Shown here: positions 43,676 through 54,535 of the stretch, piece by piece
Layout of the letters: each line of letters begins with the position of its first letter
Numbering within the stretch: position 1 is the stretch's first letter
DNA from: Pseudonocardia oroxyli
GTDB lineage: Bacteria; Actinomycetota; Actinomycetes; Mycobacteriales; Pseudonocardiaceae
Direction of reading: 5' to 3'
DNA length: 64,000 nucleotides
Assembly: GCF_900102195.1 (NCBI RefSeq)
Contig: NZ_FNBE01000001.1
Location: 310,001 to 374,000, forward strand
The notes under the pieces: generated by a model
Told to the model about the DNA's origin: nothing
Databases searched by the model: none
What the model saw: the letters and a program-made list of their open reading frames with translations, nothing else
Made by a program: the position numbers and the translations under genes

Positions 43676-43723
43676 GCGCGGGGTGGTGGGGTCCCGGTCG
43701 GACGACCCCACCCCCGCCGCCCC

Positions 43724-44078
43724 TTTGCAGTGTCAGCGGATCCGCACGGTGGTGGTGGTGGCGATGGTGGTGCGGATCCGCAGGCAGTGCACAGGACCCG
43801 GCGGCCTCACCACTCCGGCCCGTGCGCATCGGCCGACACTGCAAAGCACCGGCCCACACGACCACCCCCGCCGTGCGTTTGCAGTGTCAGCGGATCCGCA
43901 CGGCGGCGGCGGTGATGCGGATCCGCAGGCACTGCAAAGCACCTGCCGCACCACCGTCCCGGCCCGCCCGTGCGCATCCGCCGACACTGCAAAGCACCCG
44001 CCCGCACCACCGCCCCGGCCCGCCCGTGCGCATCCGCCGACACTGCAACCGCAGGTGCGCATCCGCCGACACTGCAAA
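43724..44078. repeat. eight-copy, mixed-orientation 24-bp repeat array
   Basis: Copies at 43724-43747 (+), 43770-43792 (-), 43822-43845 (-), 43878-43901 (+), 43915-43938 (-), 43970-43993 (-), 44026-44049 (-) and 44055-44078 (-). The unit is TTTGCAGTGTC followed by R and GCGGATSCGCAC. Copies 1-2 and 4-5 face each other and can form hairpins; the other four point one way. Gaps between copies are unequal, about 5-32 bp. The array fills almost all the non-coding gap between trpA and lgt (43676-44092), which holds no open gene. Confidence 0.9.
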
Positions 44079-44092
44079 GGCACCCGAGAGGA

Positions 44093-44890
44093 TCAGGCCG
44101 GCTGGACCCGACCCACGCTCGCCACGCCCGCCGCCAGCTCCTGCGCCAGCGCGCGCACCGCGTCCGCGCCGCCCTGCTCGGCCGCGGTCACGAAGGCCGA
44201 GCCCACGATCACCGCGTCCGCGAAGGCCGCGATCTCCGCCGCCTGCTCCCCGTTGCGCACCCCGAGCCCGACGCCGATCGGCAGCGCGGTGTGCGGGCGG
44301 GTGCGGCCCACGATCTGCCCGGCGGCGGAGTTCACGGAGTCCCGCGCGCCCGTGACCCCCATCACCGAGGTGGCGTAGACGAAGCCGCTCGAGGCCGCGG
44401 TGGTGGACGCGATCCGCTCCTCGGTGGAGCTCGGCGCGACCAGGAAGGTGCGCGAGAGCCCGTGCTTCTCGGACGCGACGAGCCACTCGTCGGCCTCGTC
44501 CGGGATGAGGTCCGGGGTGATCATGCCCAGTCCCCCGGCGGCCGCGAGGTCCGCGGCGAACCGCTCCACGCCGTACCGCAGCACCGGGTTGAAGTAGGTC
44601 ATGACCACGCAGTTGCCACCCGCCGCGGTCACCCGCTCGACGGTGGTGAACACGTCCCGCAGCCGGAACCCGTTGGCCAGCGCCGTGTCGGCGGCGGCCT
44701 GGATCGTCGGCCCGTCCATCACCGGGTCCGAGTACGGCACGCCGATCTCGAGCAGGTCGCAGCCGCCCTCGCTCATCGCGGTGAGCAGCTCCACCCCCTC
44801 GTCCACGGTCGGGTAGCCGGCGGGCAGGTAGCCCACCAGCGCGGCGCGCCCCTCGGCCCGGCACGCGGCGAACACGTCGGCGACACTCAC
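44093..44890 (-). CDS. trpA: tryptophan synthase alpha chain
   Basis: TrpA cleaves indole-3-glycerol phosphate to indole, passed to TrpB. The 265 residues contain [19 protein letters not shown] with the catalytic Glu and Asp, YFNPVLRYG, and the phosphate loop [12 protein letters not shown]. Length is normal. GTG 44890 overlaps the trpB stop by 4 nt. It is the last trp gene; the repeat array follows. Confidence 0.96.
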   Translation of the reverse strand: MSVADVFAACRAEGRAALVGYLPAGYPTVDEGVELLTAMSEGGCDLLEIGVPYSDPVMDGPTIQAAADTALANGFRLRDVFTTVERVTAAGGNCVVMTYFNPVLRYGVERFAADLAAAGGLGMITPDLIPDEADEWLVASEKHGLSRTFLVAPSSTEERIASTTAASSGFVYATSVMGVTGARDSVNSAAGQIVGRTRPHTALPIGVGLGVRNGEQAAEIAAFADAVIVGSAFVTAAEQGGADAVRALAQELAAGVASVGRVQPA

Positions 44891-46227
44891 GCCTGGATCC
44901 CCTCGGTCTCGCTCCCGGCGTCCGCGAACGACCCGGCAGGCTCCTGCACGACGCCCTCGGCGATCGCCGTCCCGTCCGCCGACTCGGCGGACTCGTCCGA
45001 GCCGATCATGCCGAACCACTTCGCGGCGGTGTCGACGTCCTTGTCCCCGCGACCGGACAGGTTCACGAGGATGACCGCGTCCGGCCCGAGCTCCTGACCC
45101 AGCCGCAGCGCACCGGCCACGGCGTGCGCGGACTCGATCGCCGGAATGATCCCCTCGGTGCGGCAGAGCAGCGCGAACGCCTCCATCGCCTCGGCGTCGG
45201 TGACCGGCTGGTACTCGGCCCGTCCGATGTCCTTGAGCAGCGCGTGCTCGGGCCCGACGCCCGGGTAGTCCAGCCCCGCGGAGATCGAGTACGACTCGGC
45301 GGTCTGCCCGTCCTCGTCCTGCAGGAGGTAGCTCATCGCGCCGTGCAACGCGCCCGGCGACCCCTCGGAGAGGGTGGCGCCGTGCCTGCCGGTCTCGACG
45401 CCGTCACCACCCGGCTCGAAGCCCACGAGCCGGACGCCGGGGTCGTCGAGGAAGGCGTGGAAGATGCCGATCGCGTTCGACCCGCCGCCGACGCAGGCGG
45501 CCACGGCGGTGGGCAGCCTGCCGCACCGCTCGAGCATCTGGGCGCGCGCCTCCAGACCGATGACCCGGTGGAAGTCCCGCACCATCTGCGGGAACGGGTG
45601 CGGCCCGGCGACCGTGCCGAGCACGTAGTGCGTCTCGGAGACGTTCGTGACCCAGTCCCGCAACGCCTCGTTGATGGCGTCCTTGAGCGTGCGCGAGCCG
45701 GTCTTGACCGGGACCACGGTGGCGCCGAGCAGCCGCATGCGAGCCACGTTCAGCGCCTGCCTGCGGGTGTCGACCTCGCCCATGTAGACGACGCACTCCA
45801 GGTCCAGCAGCGCGCACGCGGTGGCCGTGGCGACGCCGTGCTGGCCGGCGCCCGTCTCGGCGATGACCCGCTTCTTGCCCATCCGCTTGGTGAGCAGTGC
45901 CTGGCCCAGCACATTGTTGATCTTGTGTGAGCCGGTGTGGTTGAGGTCCTCGCGCTTGAGCAGGATCCGCGCCCCGCCCGCGTACTGCGAGAGCTTCGGC
46001 ACGTCCGTCAGCGGCGAGGGCCTGCCGACGTAGTCCCGCTGCAGCCGGTCCAGCTCGGTGAGGAACTCCGGGTCGTGGCGGGCCTTCTCGTAGGCCGCCT
46101 CCAGCTCGTCGAGGGCTGCGACCAGCGCCTCGGGCACCCACCGACCCCCGTACCGGCCGAAATGGCCGCGCTCGTCGGGTTCATGTCCCGAGGGGGTCTC
46201 GATGCCCGCAGATGCCTGAACAGTCAC
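44887..46227 (-). CDS. trpB: tryptophan synthase beta chain
   Basis: TrpB joins indole and serine using PLP. Motifs: [10 protein letters not shown], the PLP Lys102 in [24 protein letters not shown], and [10 protein letters not shown] for the PLP phosphate. The C terminus has a Glu/Ser/Ala-rich tail of about 35 residues beyond the usual end. GTG 46227 (MTVQAS) overlaps the trpC stop (GTGA); a longer reading from 46245 would overlap trpC further and is less likely. Confidence 0.96.
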   Translation of the reverse strand: MTVQASAGIETPSGHEPDERGHFGRYGGRWVPEALVAALDELEAAYEKARHDPEFLTELDRLQRDYVGRPSPLTDVPKLSQYAGGARILLKREDLNHTGSHKINNVLGQALLTKRMGKKRVIAETGAGQHGVATATACALLDLECVVYMGEVDTRRQALNVARMRLLGATVVPVKTGSRTLKDAINEALRDWVTNVSETHYVLGTVAGPHPFPQMVRDFHRVIGLEARAQMLERCGRLPTAVAACVGGGSNAIGIFHAFLDDPGVRLVGFEPGGDGVETGRHGATLSEGSPGALHGAMSYLLQDEDGQTAESYSISAGLDYPGVGPEHALLKDIGRAEYQPVTDAEAMEAFALLCRTEGIIPAIESAHAVAGALRLGQELGPDAVILVNLSGRGDKDVDTAAKWFGMIGSDESAESADGTAIAEGVVQEPAGSFADAGSETEGIQA

Positions 46228-47033
46228 CGCACCATTCTGGAACACGACGGATGGAAGCCCGCAGCCACCAGGGCCCGCACCGCCGCGCCGGGGTCCCCGC
46301 TGGTCACCAGACCCTCGCCGACCAGCACCGCGTCCGCTCCCCAGCCCGCGTAGGTCAGCAGGTCGCCGGGGCCGCGGACGCCGGACTCGGCGACCCGCAG
46401 GACGTCGTTGGGCAGGCCGGGGGCCATCCGCCCGAACACGCCGCGGTCCACCTCGAGGGTGTGCAGGTTGCGCGCGTTGACCCCGATGAGCTTCGCGCCC
46501 GCCTCCAGCGCGCGGTCCGCCTCCTCCTCGGTGTGCACCTCGACCAGCGCGGTCATCCCGAGGGACTCCACCCGGTCGAGCAGCGACTCCAGGACGGGCT
46601 GCTCCAGCGCCGCCACGATCAGCAGGACGAGGTCGGCGCCGTACGCGCGGGCCTCGTGCACCTGGTAGGGCGTGACGATGAAGTCCTTGCGCAGCACGCA
46701 GACGTCCACGGCGGCGCGGACGGCGGCCAGATCGTCCAGCGAGCCGCCGAAGCGCCGCTGCTCGGTCAGCACGGAGATCACCCGCGCACCGTTGTCCGCG
46801 TAGGCCTTCGCGAGGACGGCGGGATCCGGGATGGTCGCCAACGCGCCCTTCGACGGGCTGCGCCGCTTCACCTCCGCGATCACCCCGACGCCCGGCTCCT
46901 TCATGGCGGCCATGACGTCCTTGGGCGGGGCCGCCGCGGCGGCGCGACGCTTGATCTCCGCGAAGTCGACCGCGGCCTCACGGACCGCGAGATCCTCGCG
47001 CACACCGTCCACGATGGAGTCGAGCACACTCAC
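46224..47033 (-). CDS. trpC: indole-3-glycerol phosphate synthase
   Basis: This 269-residue barrel enzyme closes the indole ring. Motifs: [13 protein letters not shown] with catalytic Lys, [17 protein letters not shown], and [12 protein letters not shown]. There is no fused TrpF domain. GTG 47033 follows GGAGGGGAG. A separate promoter hexamer TAGAGT lies 47 nt upstream, so the trpC-B-A part may be expressed apart from trpE. Confidence 0.96.
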   Translation of the reverse strand: MSVLDSIVDGVREDLAVREAAVDFAEIKRRAAAAAPPKDVMAAMKEPGVGVIAEVKRRSPSKGALATIPDPAVLAKAYADNGARVISVLTEQRRFGGSLDDLAAVRAAVDVCVLRKDFIVTPYQVHEARAYGADLVLLIVAALEQPVLESLLDRVESLGMTALVEVHTEEEADRALEAGAKLIGVNARNLHTLEVDRGVFGRMAPGLPNDVLRVAESGVRGPGDLLTYAGWGADAVLVGEGLVTSGDPGAAVRALVAAGFHPSCSRMVR

Positions 47034-47079
47034 CGGTCGGCTCCCCTCCGAGTCCGTGCCTGTCGGGCGTTGCTGAGGC

Positions 47080-47085
47080 ACTCTA
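47080..47085 (-). promoter_or_regulatory. -10 hexamer TAGAGT upstream of trpC
   Basis: On the minus strand TAGAGT lies 46 nt before the trpC GTG, over the last codon of the preceding gene, with GGAGGGGAG before the start. Confidence 0.45.
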
Positions 47086-47700
47086 ATCAGCCCGGTCCGA
47101 GCGGGAGAACGCACCCTCGGTGGTCGGGTCCACGCCGGAGTCCAGCTCGTCCCACGCGGTGCGTTCGGGATCGACCGGGCGACTCGTCCCCGGGGCGTCG
47201 TACCGGGCCCCCATTCGCGGCAACCTCTTGTCCGCCAGGAGGAGCAGTACCCCGCCGGCGACGACGAGGAGGCCCCCCGCGACCGCGAGCAGGGGTGCCG
47301 CGGTGGTCGCCACGGTGGCGCCGGGCGCCGCGGCGGCACCACCCGCGGCGCTGCCGACGAGCCGGGGGATCTCGTCCGCGCTCGGCGGGTCCACCCACGC
47401 CCGCACTGCGAGCACCACCCCGCCCACGCCCGCCGCGGCGACGATCACCCCGAGGACCCGGCGCGCGATGCCGGACAGCGCGATCGCCGCCGCCACGCCG
47501 GCCACCGCGATCACGGCGAGCCCGACGAGCACCGGCGCGACCTGCGTCCCGGTCACGGCCAACGGGACGTCCCCCACCGCGCCGTGCCCGGTGACCTGCA
47601 CCGTGGTGGACGCCCAGTCCAGCCTCGTGGAGCCCCACAACCCGCCCGCACCGAGCAGCAGCGCGAGCGCGACCAGCCCGAACAGCCTGCCCCGGGTCAC
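47083..47700 (-). CDS. Trp biosynthesis-associated membrane protein (TIGR02234 type)
   Basis: This 205-residue protein has four membrane segments (for example [18 protein letters not shown] and [17 protein letters not shown]) and a charged C-terminal tail ([17 protein letters not shown]). Its place between trpE and trpC and the WDELD-like tail match the actinobacterial TIGR02234 family, whose role is unknown. GTG 47700 overlaps the trpE stop by 4 nt. Confidence 0.88.
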   Translation of the reverse strand: MTRGRLFGLVALALLLGAGGLWGSTRLDWASTTVQVTGHGAVGDVPLAVTGTQVAPVLVGLAVIAVAGVAAAIALSGIARRVLGVIVAAAGVGGVVLAVRAWVDPPSADEIPRLVGSAAGGAAAAPGATVATTAAPLLAVAGGLLVVAGGVLLLLADKRLPRMGARYDAPGTSRPVDPERTAWDELDSGVDPTTEGAFSRSDRAD

Positions 47701-49271
47701 GGTGTCTGCGAGGTCGCACCGGCGGGCCGGCGGAGGGTCACGGCCGTGGCCACCGCGGACAGCACCGCGCGGGCCTTGTTCAGGCACTCGTCGTCCTCGG
47801 CCTGCGGGTCGCTGTCGGCGACGATCCCGCCACCCGCCTGCACGTACGCCCGCCCCTCGCGGACCAGCGCGGTCCGGATGGCGATCGCGGTGTCGGCGTT
47901 GCCCGCGAAGTCCAGGTACCCGACGATCCCGCCGTAGAGGCCGCGGCGGGTGGGCTCCAGCTCGTCGATCACCTGCATGGCGCGCACCTTGGGGGCACCG
48001 GACAGGGTCCCCGCCGGGAAGCAGGACAGCACCGCGTCGACGGCGTTGCAGTCGGCGCGCAGCCTCCCGGTCACGGTCGACACCAGGTGCATCACGTGGC
48101 TGTAGCGCTCGACGGAGAAGAAGTTCCGCACCTTCACCGTGCCCGGCTCGCAGACCCGTCCGAGGTCGTTGCGCCCCAGGTCCACGAGCATCACGTGCTC
48201 GGAGCGCTCCTTCTCGTCGTGGCGCAGGTCCTTCTCGAGGAGCTCGTCCTCCTCCTCGGTCGCGCCACGCCAGCGGGTGCCCGCGATGGGATGCGTGGTC
48301 GCCTGCCCGTCGACCACCGTGACCAGCGCCTCGGGGCTCGACCCGACGATGGTGAAGGGCGCGCCGCCGGACGCGTCGGACAGGCTGAGCAGGTACATGT
48401 ACGGGCTCGGGTTGGTGGTCCGGAGCACCCGGTAGACGTCGAGCGGGTCGGCCGGGCAGTCCATCTCGAACCGCTGGGACACCACGATCTGGAAGGCCTC
48501 GCCCGCCCGGATCTGCTCCTTGGCGACCTCGACGGCGGCGAAGTGCTCGGCCTGGGTCCGCTTGCGTACGAAGTCGGGCGCGGCCGAGCTGAACACCGCG
48601 ACCGTGGACGGCGCGGGCGCCGCCAGCTCGGCGGTCATGCGGTCCAGCCGGGCGACGGCGTCGTCGTAGGCCTCGTCGACCCGCTCGTCGGTGGCGTCCC
48701 AGTTGATCGCGTTGGCGATCAGCGTGATGGTGCCCTCGTGGTGGTCCACGGCGGCCAGGTCCGTGGCCAGCAGCAGGACGAGCTCGGGCAGCACCAGGTC
48801 GTCCACGGGCGGGTTCTCGGCCGAGCCGATCCGCTCGATCCGCCGGACGACGTCGTACCCCAGGTAGCCGACCAGCCCACCGGTGAGCGGCGGCATGCCG
48901 GGCAGCTGCTCGCTGCGCAGCTCCTCGACGATCTCGCGGACGGCGTCGAGCACGTCGCCGTCGGTGGGCAGGTGCTCGGGCACCTCGCCCGTCCAGTGGA
49001 TCTCGCCGTCGATCGTGGTCAGGCTTGCGGCCGAGCGCGCTCCCACGAACGACCACCGCGACCAGGATCGCCCGTTCTCCGCCGACTCGAACAGGAAGGT
49101 GCCGGAGCGGCCGCCCGCGAGCTTGCGGTACACCCCGACCGGGGTCTCGTCGTCGGCGAGCAGCCGGCGCGTCACCGGGATGACCCGGTGGTTCGCGGCG
49201 AGGGCACGGAACTCGTCGCGGGTCGGGGAGACCGCTCCCAGTGCGGACTGCGCAGGCGCGGTGCTGGTCAT
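47697..49271 (-). CDS. trpE: anthranilate synthase component I
   Basis: TrpE makes anthranilate from chorismate with ammonia from TrpG. The 524 residues show the feedback region [17 protein letters not shown], then [32 protein letters not shown], and [13 protein letters not shown] with catalytic residues. No trpG or trpD is in the window. ATG 49271 is preceded by GAGAAT at a 7-nt gap, and only 45 bp separates it from the divergent TetR gene, so no leader-peptide attenuator fits. Confidence 0.95.
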   Translation of the reverse strand: MTSTAPAQSALGAVSPTRDEFRALAANHRVIPVTRRLLADDETPVGVYRKLAGGRSGTFLFESAENGRSWSRWSFVGARSAASLTTIDGEIHWTGEVPEHLPTDGDVLDAVREIVEELRSEQLPGMPPLTGGLVGYLGYDVVRRIERIGSAENPPVDDLVLPELVLLLATDLAAVDHHEGTITLIANAINWDATDERVDEAYDDAVARLDRMTAELAAPAPSTVAVFSSAAPDFVRKRTQAEHFAAVEVAKEQIRAGEAFQIVVSQRFEMDCPADPLDVYRVLRTTNPSPYMYLLSLSDASGGAPFTIVGSSPEALVTVVDGQATTHPIAGTRWRGATEEEDELLEKDLRHDEKERSEHVMLVDLGRNDLGRVCEPGTVKVRNFFSVERYSHVMHLVSTVTGRLRADCNAVDAVLSCFPAGTLSGAPKVRAMQVIDELEPTRRGLYGGIVGYLDFAGNADTAIAIRTALVREGRAYVQAGGGIVADSDPQAEDDECLNKARAVLSAVATAVTLRRPAGATSQTP

Positions 49272-49316
49272 GCGCCCCATTCTCGCGCGCCCCGCACCGC
49301 GGGAGAAGATGGGGCC

Positions 49317-49958
49317 GTGACCACTCGTCGGCGGGGCAGGCGCACGTCGGGCGAGGACACCCGGGCGGCGCTGCTCGAGGCCGCCCGCCTCGAGTTCAAC
49401 GAGAAGGGCTACGACGGCGCCACCGTCCGACGCATCGCCGAACGCGCAGGCGTGGACGCCGCCATGGTCAACCACTGGTTCGGCGGCAAGGGCGCGCTGT
49501 TCACGGCGTCCCTGGAGGTCCCCGTCGACCCGTCGGCGCTGATCGCGGCGGTCGTCGCGGGTGGTCCCGACGGCGTGGGCGAGCGGCTGGTCGCCACGTT
49601 CCTGCGGGTCTGGGACCTGGCCTCCGGCGGACCGCTGATCACCCTGCTGCGCAGCGTCGCCTCGCACCCGGCCGCGGCGCGGATGATGCGCGAGTTCGTG
49701 GCCTCGACGATCCTCGGGCCCGTGGTGCGGGCCGTCTCGCCGGACCGGCACGACGAGCGGATGGCGCTCGTCGCGGCGCAGATGATCGGGATCGGACTGG
49801 TCCGGTACGTCGTCGAGCTCGAGCCGCTGGCGACCGGCGGGCACGGGCCGATCGTCGCCGCCGTCGGGCCGACGGTGCAGGGGTACCTGACCGGCCCCCT
49901 GGGCGGGCCTGTGGACAACTCGGGCAGTCCGCCGGGAAGTGTCGGCAGACCGGGCTAG
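49317..49958 (+). CDS. TetR-family regulator
   Basis: This 213-residue protein has an N-terminal helix-turn-helix ([21 protein letters not shown] split as [14 protein letters not shown], then [14 protein letters not shown]) and an all-helical ligand domain. Basic start [16 protein letters not shown] 49317 has GAAGAT 6 nt upstream. It is divergent from trpE with 45 bp between and may control that promoter, itself, or the helicase downstream. The ligand is unknown. Confidence 0.86.
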   Translation: MTTRRRGRRTSGEDTRAALLEAARLEFNEKGYDGATVRRIAERAGVDAAMVNHWFGGKGALFTASLEVPVDPSALIAAVVAGGPDGVGERLVATFLRVWDLASGGPLITLLRSVASHPAAARMMREFVASTILGPVVRAVSPDRHDERMALVAAQMIGIGLVRYVVELEPLATGGHGPIVAAVGPTVQGYLTGPLGGPVDNSGSPPGSVGRPG

Positions 49959-49961
49959 CGT
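49956..49961 (+). promoter_or_regulatory. -10 hexamer TAGCGT before the SNF2 gene
   Basis: TAGCGT covers the TetR stop codon and lies 31 nt before ATG 49993; GGAGGT precedes the start, so the transcript is leadered. Confidence 0.45.
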
Positions 49962-49992
49962 CGCTCGCGAGGTCGATCCGTGGAGGTGGCGC

Positions 49993-52900
49993 ATGGAGCA
50001 CGTGCTGGTCGAGGGCCTGGTCCTGGACACGGTCGAGGAGGTCGTGGGTCCCGTGCGCGCCGCGGCGGGGCGCACGGTGGCGGGCACCGTCCTGGAGGCG
50101 GCCTGGGACGAGGCGGAGTTCACCGTGCACGGGCGCGTGCGCGATCGCGCGGGGACCTGGCGGGTGACCGTGTACCTGATGCGTCGGCCCGGTGGTGGCG
50201 CGGCGTACGACTTCGGGGACTGCGACTGCTACACGGCGCCGAACTGCCTGCACGCCGCCGCGCTGGCCTACCACGTGGCGGGCGGGCCCGAGCGGGCCTC
50301 CCCGCCGTCGTGGGAGCGGGACCTGCACGCCCTCGTCGGCTCGGGGGACCCCGCCGAGGGCGTCCCGCTGGCGCTCGAGCTCGGGGTGGGCCCACCGCCG
50401 CCGGGCAGGCGGGCGGAGCGGCGGCTGCTCGCGCGGCTGCGGCGGCCGGGGCGTTCCGGGTGGGTCGCGGGCGGGCTGACCTGGACGAGACTGGACAGCG
50501 CCGCCCACCTCGGGTGGGACCACCGCTCCGACCAGGTGCGGCTGCTGCAGGAGCTCTACGCGCTCACCCGGGTGGCCGCCCGCGGCGGTGCCTCGTACTA
50601 CGCGGTGCAGGACAAGACGATCGACCTCGCGGTCGTCGGGCCGCGGCTGTGGACCCTGCTCGACGAGGCGGAGGCCCTGGGGATCCCGCTGCTGCAGACC
50701 CGGAAGGGGCTCGGCCGGGTGGGCGCCCACCGGGAGGGCACCCTGGAGCTCGACGCGACCGCGCAGGGGGCGGGGCTGTCGCTGCGGCCGGTCCTGCGCG
50801 GCGTCGAGGACGCGGTGCCGGTGCTGTTCCTGGGCCGGGAGGGCCACGGGGTCGTGTGCACCGACCCGGTGTCCGCGCGGTCGGCCGGGCCCGCGGACTG
50901 GCCGGTGCAGCTCGTCCGGCTGGCCCGGCCCGCACCGTCGACCCTGCGGGGCCTGGTCCTGCAGCGGCGCACGCTGGAGGTCCCGGCCGCGGACCGGGAG
51001 CGGTTCACGGCGGAGTTCTACCCGCGGCTGCGCGCGATCGCCGAGGTCGGCTCGTCGGACGGCGCGTTCGTGCCGCCCGCGATCTCCGGGCCCACCCTGG
51101 TGGTCCGCGCCGACTACGGCGCCGAGCACGCGCTCGCGGTGGACTGGGAGTGGGCGTACACGATCGACGGTGTCGAGGTCCGCACCCCGCTCGGCGCCCG
51201 CCCCGAGCACGGCTTCCGGGACGCGGCGGCGGAGGCGGCGGCGCTGGTTGCGCTCGCCGACCGGGACCTGGTGCCCCGCGCGGAGCACCGCGCCGGGCTC
51301 GACACCATGCGATTCACCACCGAGACCCTCCCGCTGCTGGAGGGGCTCGACGGGCTGGTGGTCGAGCGCAGCGGGGAGGCCGTCGGGTACCGGGAGGCCG
51401 GGGACTCGCTGCGGATCGCGGTCGGCACCGCGGACCGGCCCGGGGAGACGGACTGGTTCGACCTCGGCGTCACGATCACCGTCGAGGGCCGCGAGGTGCC
51501 CTTCGAGTCGGTGTTCTCGGCGCTGTCGGTGGGCCAGACCCACCTCCTGCTGCCGGACGGTGCGTACTTCGCCCTGGACAAGCCCGAGCTCGCCGCCCTC
51601 CGCGCGCTGATCGAGGAGGCGCGCTCGTTGCAGGACCGTCCCGGGCCGCTGCGGATCAGCCGCTTCCACGCCGGTCTCTGGGCCGAGTTCGCCGCGCTCG
51701 GGGTGGTCGAGCAGCAGTCGGCGGCGTGGCAGCGGCAGGTGGGCGGGCTGCTGGCCGCGGGTGGTGTGGAGCCGGTCCCGCCGCCCGCGGGCCTGCGCGC
51801 GGAGCTGCGGCCCTACCAGCGGGAGGGGTTCGCCTGGCTGGCCTTCCTGTGGCGCCACGGGCTCGGCGGGATCCTGGCGGACGACATGGGGCTGGGGAAG
51901 ACGCTCCAGTCGCTCGCGGTGGTCTGCCACGCGCGCGAGGCGGAGCCGCACGCGCCGCCGTTCCTCATCGTGGCGCCGAGCAGCGTGGTGCCGAACTGGG
52001 CCGCCGAGGCCGCGCGGTTCGCCCCCGGGCTGCACGTCGTCGCGGTGACCGACACCCTTCGGGGCCGGTCGCTGGAGGAGGTGGTGCACGGCGCGGACCT
52101 GGTGGTGACCTCGGCCACCCTGTTCCGGCTCGACACCGAGGCCTACGCCGGGCGCCAGTGGTCCGGGCTGCTGCTCGACGAGGCGCAGTTCGCCAAGAAC
52201 CACCAGTCCAAGGTGTACCAGTGCGCCCGCCGGACCCCGGCCCGGTTCCGGCTGGCGATCACCGGGACGCCGATGGAGAACACCCTGATGGAGCTCTGGT
52301 CACTGCTCTCGATCACCGCTCCGGGGCTGTTCCCGAGCCCCACCCGCTTCCGCGAGGACTGGGTCCGGCCCATCGAGCGGTCCGCCGCCCCGCCGGACGG
52401 GCCGAGCGGTGCCGAGCTGCTCGCCCGGCTCCGCCGCCGGGTCCGCCCGCTGATGCTGCGCCGCACCAAGGAGCTGGTGGCCGCGGAGCTGCCGGAGAAG
52501 TCCGAGCAGACGGTGTGGGTGGACCTGGACCCGGCCCACCGCAGGCTCTACCAGCGGCACCTGCAGCGGGAGCGGCAGAAGGTGCTGGGTCTGGTCGCCG
52601 ACGTGGACCGGCACCGGTTCACGATCCTGCGCTCGCTCACCCTGCTGCGCAGGCTCAGCCTGCACCCCGGCCTGGTCGACCCGGAGCACGAGTCCGCCGG
52701 GGCGGCGAAGCTCGAGGTGCTCGTCGAAGAGCTGCGCGAGGTGGTCGCGGGCGGCCACCGGGCGCTGGTGTTCAGCCAGTTCACCGGGTTCCTCGCGCAC
52801 GTCCGGGATCGGCTCGAGCGGGCCGGCATCGGGTACGCGTACCTGGACGGGAGCACGCGCGACCGGGGACGGGTGGTGCGCGGGTTCACCGAGGGCGCCG

Positions 52901-53205
52901 ACCCGGTGTTCCTGATCAGCCTCAAGGCGGGCGGCACGGGGCTCAACCTCACCGAGGCGGACTACTGCTTCCTGCTCGACCCGTGGTGGAACCCCGCCGT
53001 CGAGGCCCAGGCGATCGACCGGGCCCACCGCATCGGGCAGACCCGGCCGGTGATCGTGCGCAGGCTCATCGCCCGGGACACCATCGAGGAGAAGGTCCGG
53101 GCCCTGGCCGAGCGCAAGGCGGGGCTGTTCCGCGGGGTGATGGACGAGGGCGCCCTCTTCGGGTCGGCGCTGAGCGCGGAGGACATCAGGGGGTTGCTGG
53201 AGTAG
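49993..53205 (+). CDS. SWIM-domain SNF2-family helicase
   Basis: This 1070-residue protein has a SWIM zinc finger (about residues 74-90, with CxC and CxH in [12 protein letters not shown]), a long middle region (about 120-600), and a C-terminal SNF2 motor: motif I DMGLGKT (about 632), [12 protein letters not shown], and motifs V-VI in [15 protein letters not shown] and DRAHRIGQ. Bacterial SWIM-SNF2 proteins (HepA/RapA relatives) translocate on DNA; the precise role is unknown, with repair or transcription recycling suggested. ATG 49993 follows GGAGGT. It lies 34 bp after the TetR gene. Confidence 0.9.
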   Translation: MEHVLVEGLVLDTVEEVVGPVRAAAGRTVAGTVLEAAWDEAEFTVHGRVRDRAGTWRVTVYLMRRPGGGAAYDFGDCDCYTAPNCLHAAALAYHVAGGPERASPPSWERDLHALVGSGDPAEGVPLALELGVGPPPPGRRAERRLLARLRRPGRSGWVAGGLTWTRLDSAAHLGWDHRSDQVRLLQELYALTRVAARGGASYYAVQDKTIDLAVVGPRLWTLLDEAEALGIPLLQTRKGLGRVGAHREGTLELDATAQGAGLSLRPVLRGVEDAVPVLFLGREGHGVVCTDPVSARSAGPADWPVQLVRLARPAPSTLRGLVLQRRTLEVPAADRERFTAEFYPRLRAIAEVGSSDGAFVPPAISGPTLVVRADYGAEHALAVDWEWAYTIDGVEVRTPLGARPEHGFRDAAAEAAALVALADRDLVPRAEHRAGLDTMRFTTETLPLLEGLDGLVVERSGEAVGYREAGDSLRIAVGTADRPGETDWFDLGVTITVEGREVPFESVFSALSVGQTHLLLPDGAYFALDKPELAALRALIEEARSLQDRPGPLRISRFHAGLWAEFAALGVVEQQSAAWQRQVGGLLAAGGVEPVPPPAGLRAELRPYQREGFAWLAFLWRHGLGGILADDMGLGKTLQSLAVVCHAREAEPHAPPFLIVAPSSVVPNWAAEAARFAPGLHVVAVTDTLRGRSLEEVVHGADLVVTSATLFRLDTEAYAGRQWSGLLLDEAQFAKNHQSKVYQCARRTPARFRLAITGTPMENTLMELWSLLSITAPGLFPSPTRFREDWVRPIERSAAPPDGPSGAELLARLRRRVRPLMLRRTKELVAAELPEKSEQTVWVDLDPAHRRLYQRHLQRERQKVLGLVADVDRHRFTILRSLTLLRRLSLHPGLVDPEHESAGAAKLEVLVEELREVVAGGHRALVFSQFTGFLAHVRDRLERAGIGYAYLDGSTRDRGRVVRGFTEGADPVFLISLKAGGTGLNLTEADYCFLLDPWWNPAVEAQAIDRAHRIGQTRPVIVRRLIARDTIEEKVRALAERKAGLFRGVMDEGALFGSALSAEDIRGLLE

Positions 53206-53259
53206 CGGGGCGCCGCAGGACGAGTGGCCGGGGTGCGGGGGCCCGCGCATCATGGGGGT

Positions 53260-54114
53260 GTGGTGGTGCGAGAGCAGGTCGCGGCGTTGCGGGCCCGGCT
53301 GGGCGCGGACGTCTTCCAGAAGGTGGCCGGGGACGAGGGGCCCTCGCGCCGGGAGCGGATCCATGACGCTCCGGGACCGCGCTGGTTCGCCGAGGACCGG
53401 CCGATCCGGCGGGTGCACGGGGACGCGTCGATGTTCGTCGGCGGGCTCCGCGCGCTGCTGCTGCAGTCGCTGCACCCGCTGGCCATGGCCGGGGTGGCGG
53501 GCCACTCCGGGTACCGCGGAGACCCGTGGGGGCGGCTCGCGCGCACCAGCTACTTCCTGGCGTCCACCACGTTCGGGCCGGACGCCGAGGCCCGCGAGAC
53601 GATCGAGCGGATCAAGTCCGTCCACGCCGTCGTCCGGGGCACCGCGCCGGACGGGCGGCCCTACTCCGCGGGTGACCCGCACCTGCTGGAGTGGGTGCAC
53701 GTCGCGGAGATCGACAGCTTCCTGCGCGCGCACCAGCGGTACGGCTCACGGCCGTTGGACCAGGCGGAGCGGGACGGGTACGTCGCCGACACCGCCCGCG
53801 TGGCCCGGGAGCTCGGCGTGCTCGACCCACCGGAGACCGAGGCCGCGCTCGCGGAGCGCCTGGACCGGTTCCGCCCAGAGCTGGAGGGCACGGCGGAGGC
53901 CCGGTCCGCGGCGCGGTTCCTGCTGCTCCACCCGCCACTCGCCCGCGCCGCCCGCGCCCCGTACGCCCTGCTCGCGGCGGCCGCGGTGGGGCTGCTGCCG
54001 AGGTGGGCGAGACTGCCCCTCCGCCTGCCCTACCTCCCGCTGGCCGAGGCCACGGTCGTCCGCGGCGCGGGCACCGCGATCACCGCGGGCATCCGCTGGG
54101 TCATGTCCCCCTGA
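53260..54114 (+). CDS. MpaB-like (DUF2236) oxygenase
   Basis: This 284-residue protein shows the DUF2236 pattern: RRVHGDASMFVGGLRALLLQ, QSLHPLAMAGVAGHS, and EWVHVAEIDSFLRAHQRYG with conserved His. The family includes latex-clearing and MpaB oxygenases with a b-type heme. Substrate unknown. Several in-frame GTG codons (53224, 53260, 53263, 53266) leave the start uncertain; 53260 fits homologous length. It is convergent with hisI around a large palindrome. Confidence 0.8.
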   Translation: MVVREQVAALRARLGADVFQKVAGDEGPSRRERIHDAPGPRWFAEDRPIRRVHGDASMFVGGLRALLLQSLHPLAMAGVAGHSGYRGDPWGRLARTSYFLASTTFGPDAEARETIERIKSVHAVVRGTAPDGRPYSAGDPHLLEWVHVAEIDSFLRAHQRYGSRPLDQAERDGYVADTARVARELGVLDPPETEAALAERLDRFRPELEGTAEARSAARFLLLHPPLARAARAPYALLAAAAVGLLPRWARLPLRLPYLPLAEATVVRGAGTAITAGIRWVMSP

Positions 54115-54117
54115 AGC

Positions 54118-54178
54118 GCATGATGGAACCTTACTGCGAAATTGAAGCGCTTCATTTCGCAGTAAGGTTCCATAATGC
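54118..54178. terminator. long AT-richer palindrome between MpaB-like gene and hisI
   Basis: The two arms of about 30 nt (54118-54149 and 54150-54178) pair nearly throughout, with two small defects and almost no loop. The core TTACTGCGAAAT is much less GC-rich than its surroundings. It fills the 67-bp gap between convergent genes. Confidence 0.7.
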
Positions 54179-54181
54179 GGG

Positions 54182-54535
54182 TCAGAAGAGGGAGTCGGCG
54201 TCGAAGCAGGTGCGGTCGCCGGTGTGGCAGGCGGCGCCCTCCTGGTCGACCAGGACCAGCAGGGTGTCCCCGTCGCAGTCGAGCCGCACGTCGTGGACGT
54301 ACTGGGTGTGCCCGGACGTCTCGCCCTTGACCCAGTAGTCCTCGCGGCTGCGCGACCAGTACGTGCCCTTGCGGGTGGTCAGCGTGCGGTGCAGCGCCTC
54401 GTCGTCCATCCAGGCGACCATCAGGACGTCCTTGGTCTCCGCGTCCTGCACCACGGCGCAGACCAGCCCGTCGGCGTTCCGCTTGAGCATGGCCGCGATC
54501 GCCGGGTCCAACGCCGAGCTCTCGACCCGGTTCAC
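54182..54535 (-). CDS. hisI: phosphoribosyl-AMP cyclohydrolase
   Basis: HisI opens the PR-AMP ring, an early histidine step. The 117 residues include [34 protein letters not shown], and the metal ligands [14 protein letters not shown]. It has only the cyclohydrolase domain; the HisE pyrophosphohydrolase is elsewhere. GTG 54535 overlaps the hisF stop by 4 nt. Confidence 0.95.
   Translation of the reverse strand: MNRVESSALDPAIAAMLKRNADGLVCAVVQDAETKDVLMVAWMDDEALHRTLTTRKGTYWSRSREDYWVKGETSGHTQYVHDVRLDCDGDTLLVLVDQEGAACHTGDRTCFDADSLF

Noticed and set aside
43724..44078. CRISPR array
   Set aside because: Repeats occur in both orientations, spacers are short, unequal and similar to each other, and no cas genes are present.
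49272..49316. Trp leader-peptide attenuator before trpE
   Set aside because: Only 45 bp separate trpE from the divergent gene, with no Trp-rich short frame and a leaderless-type start.
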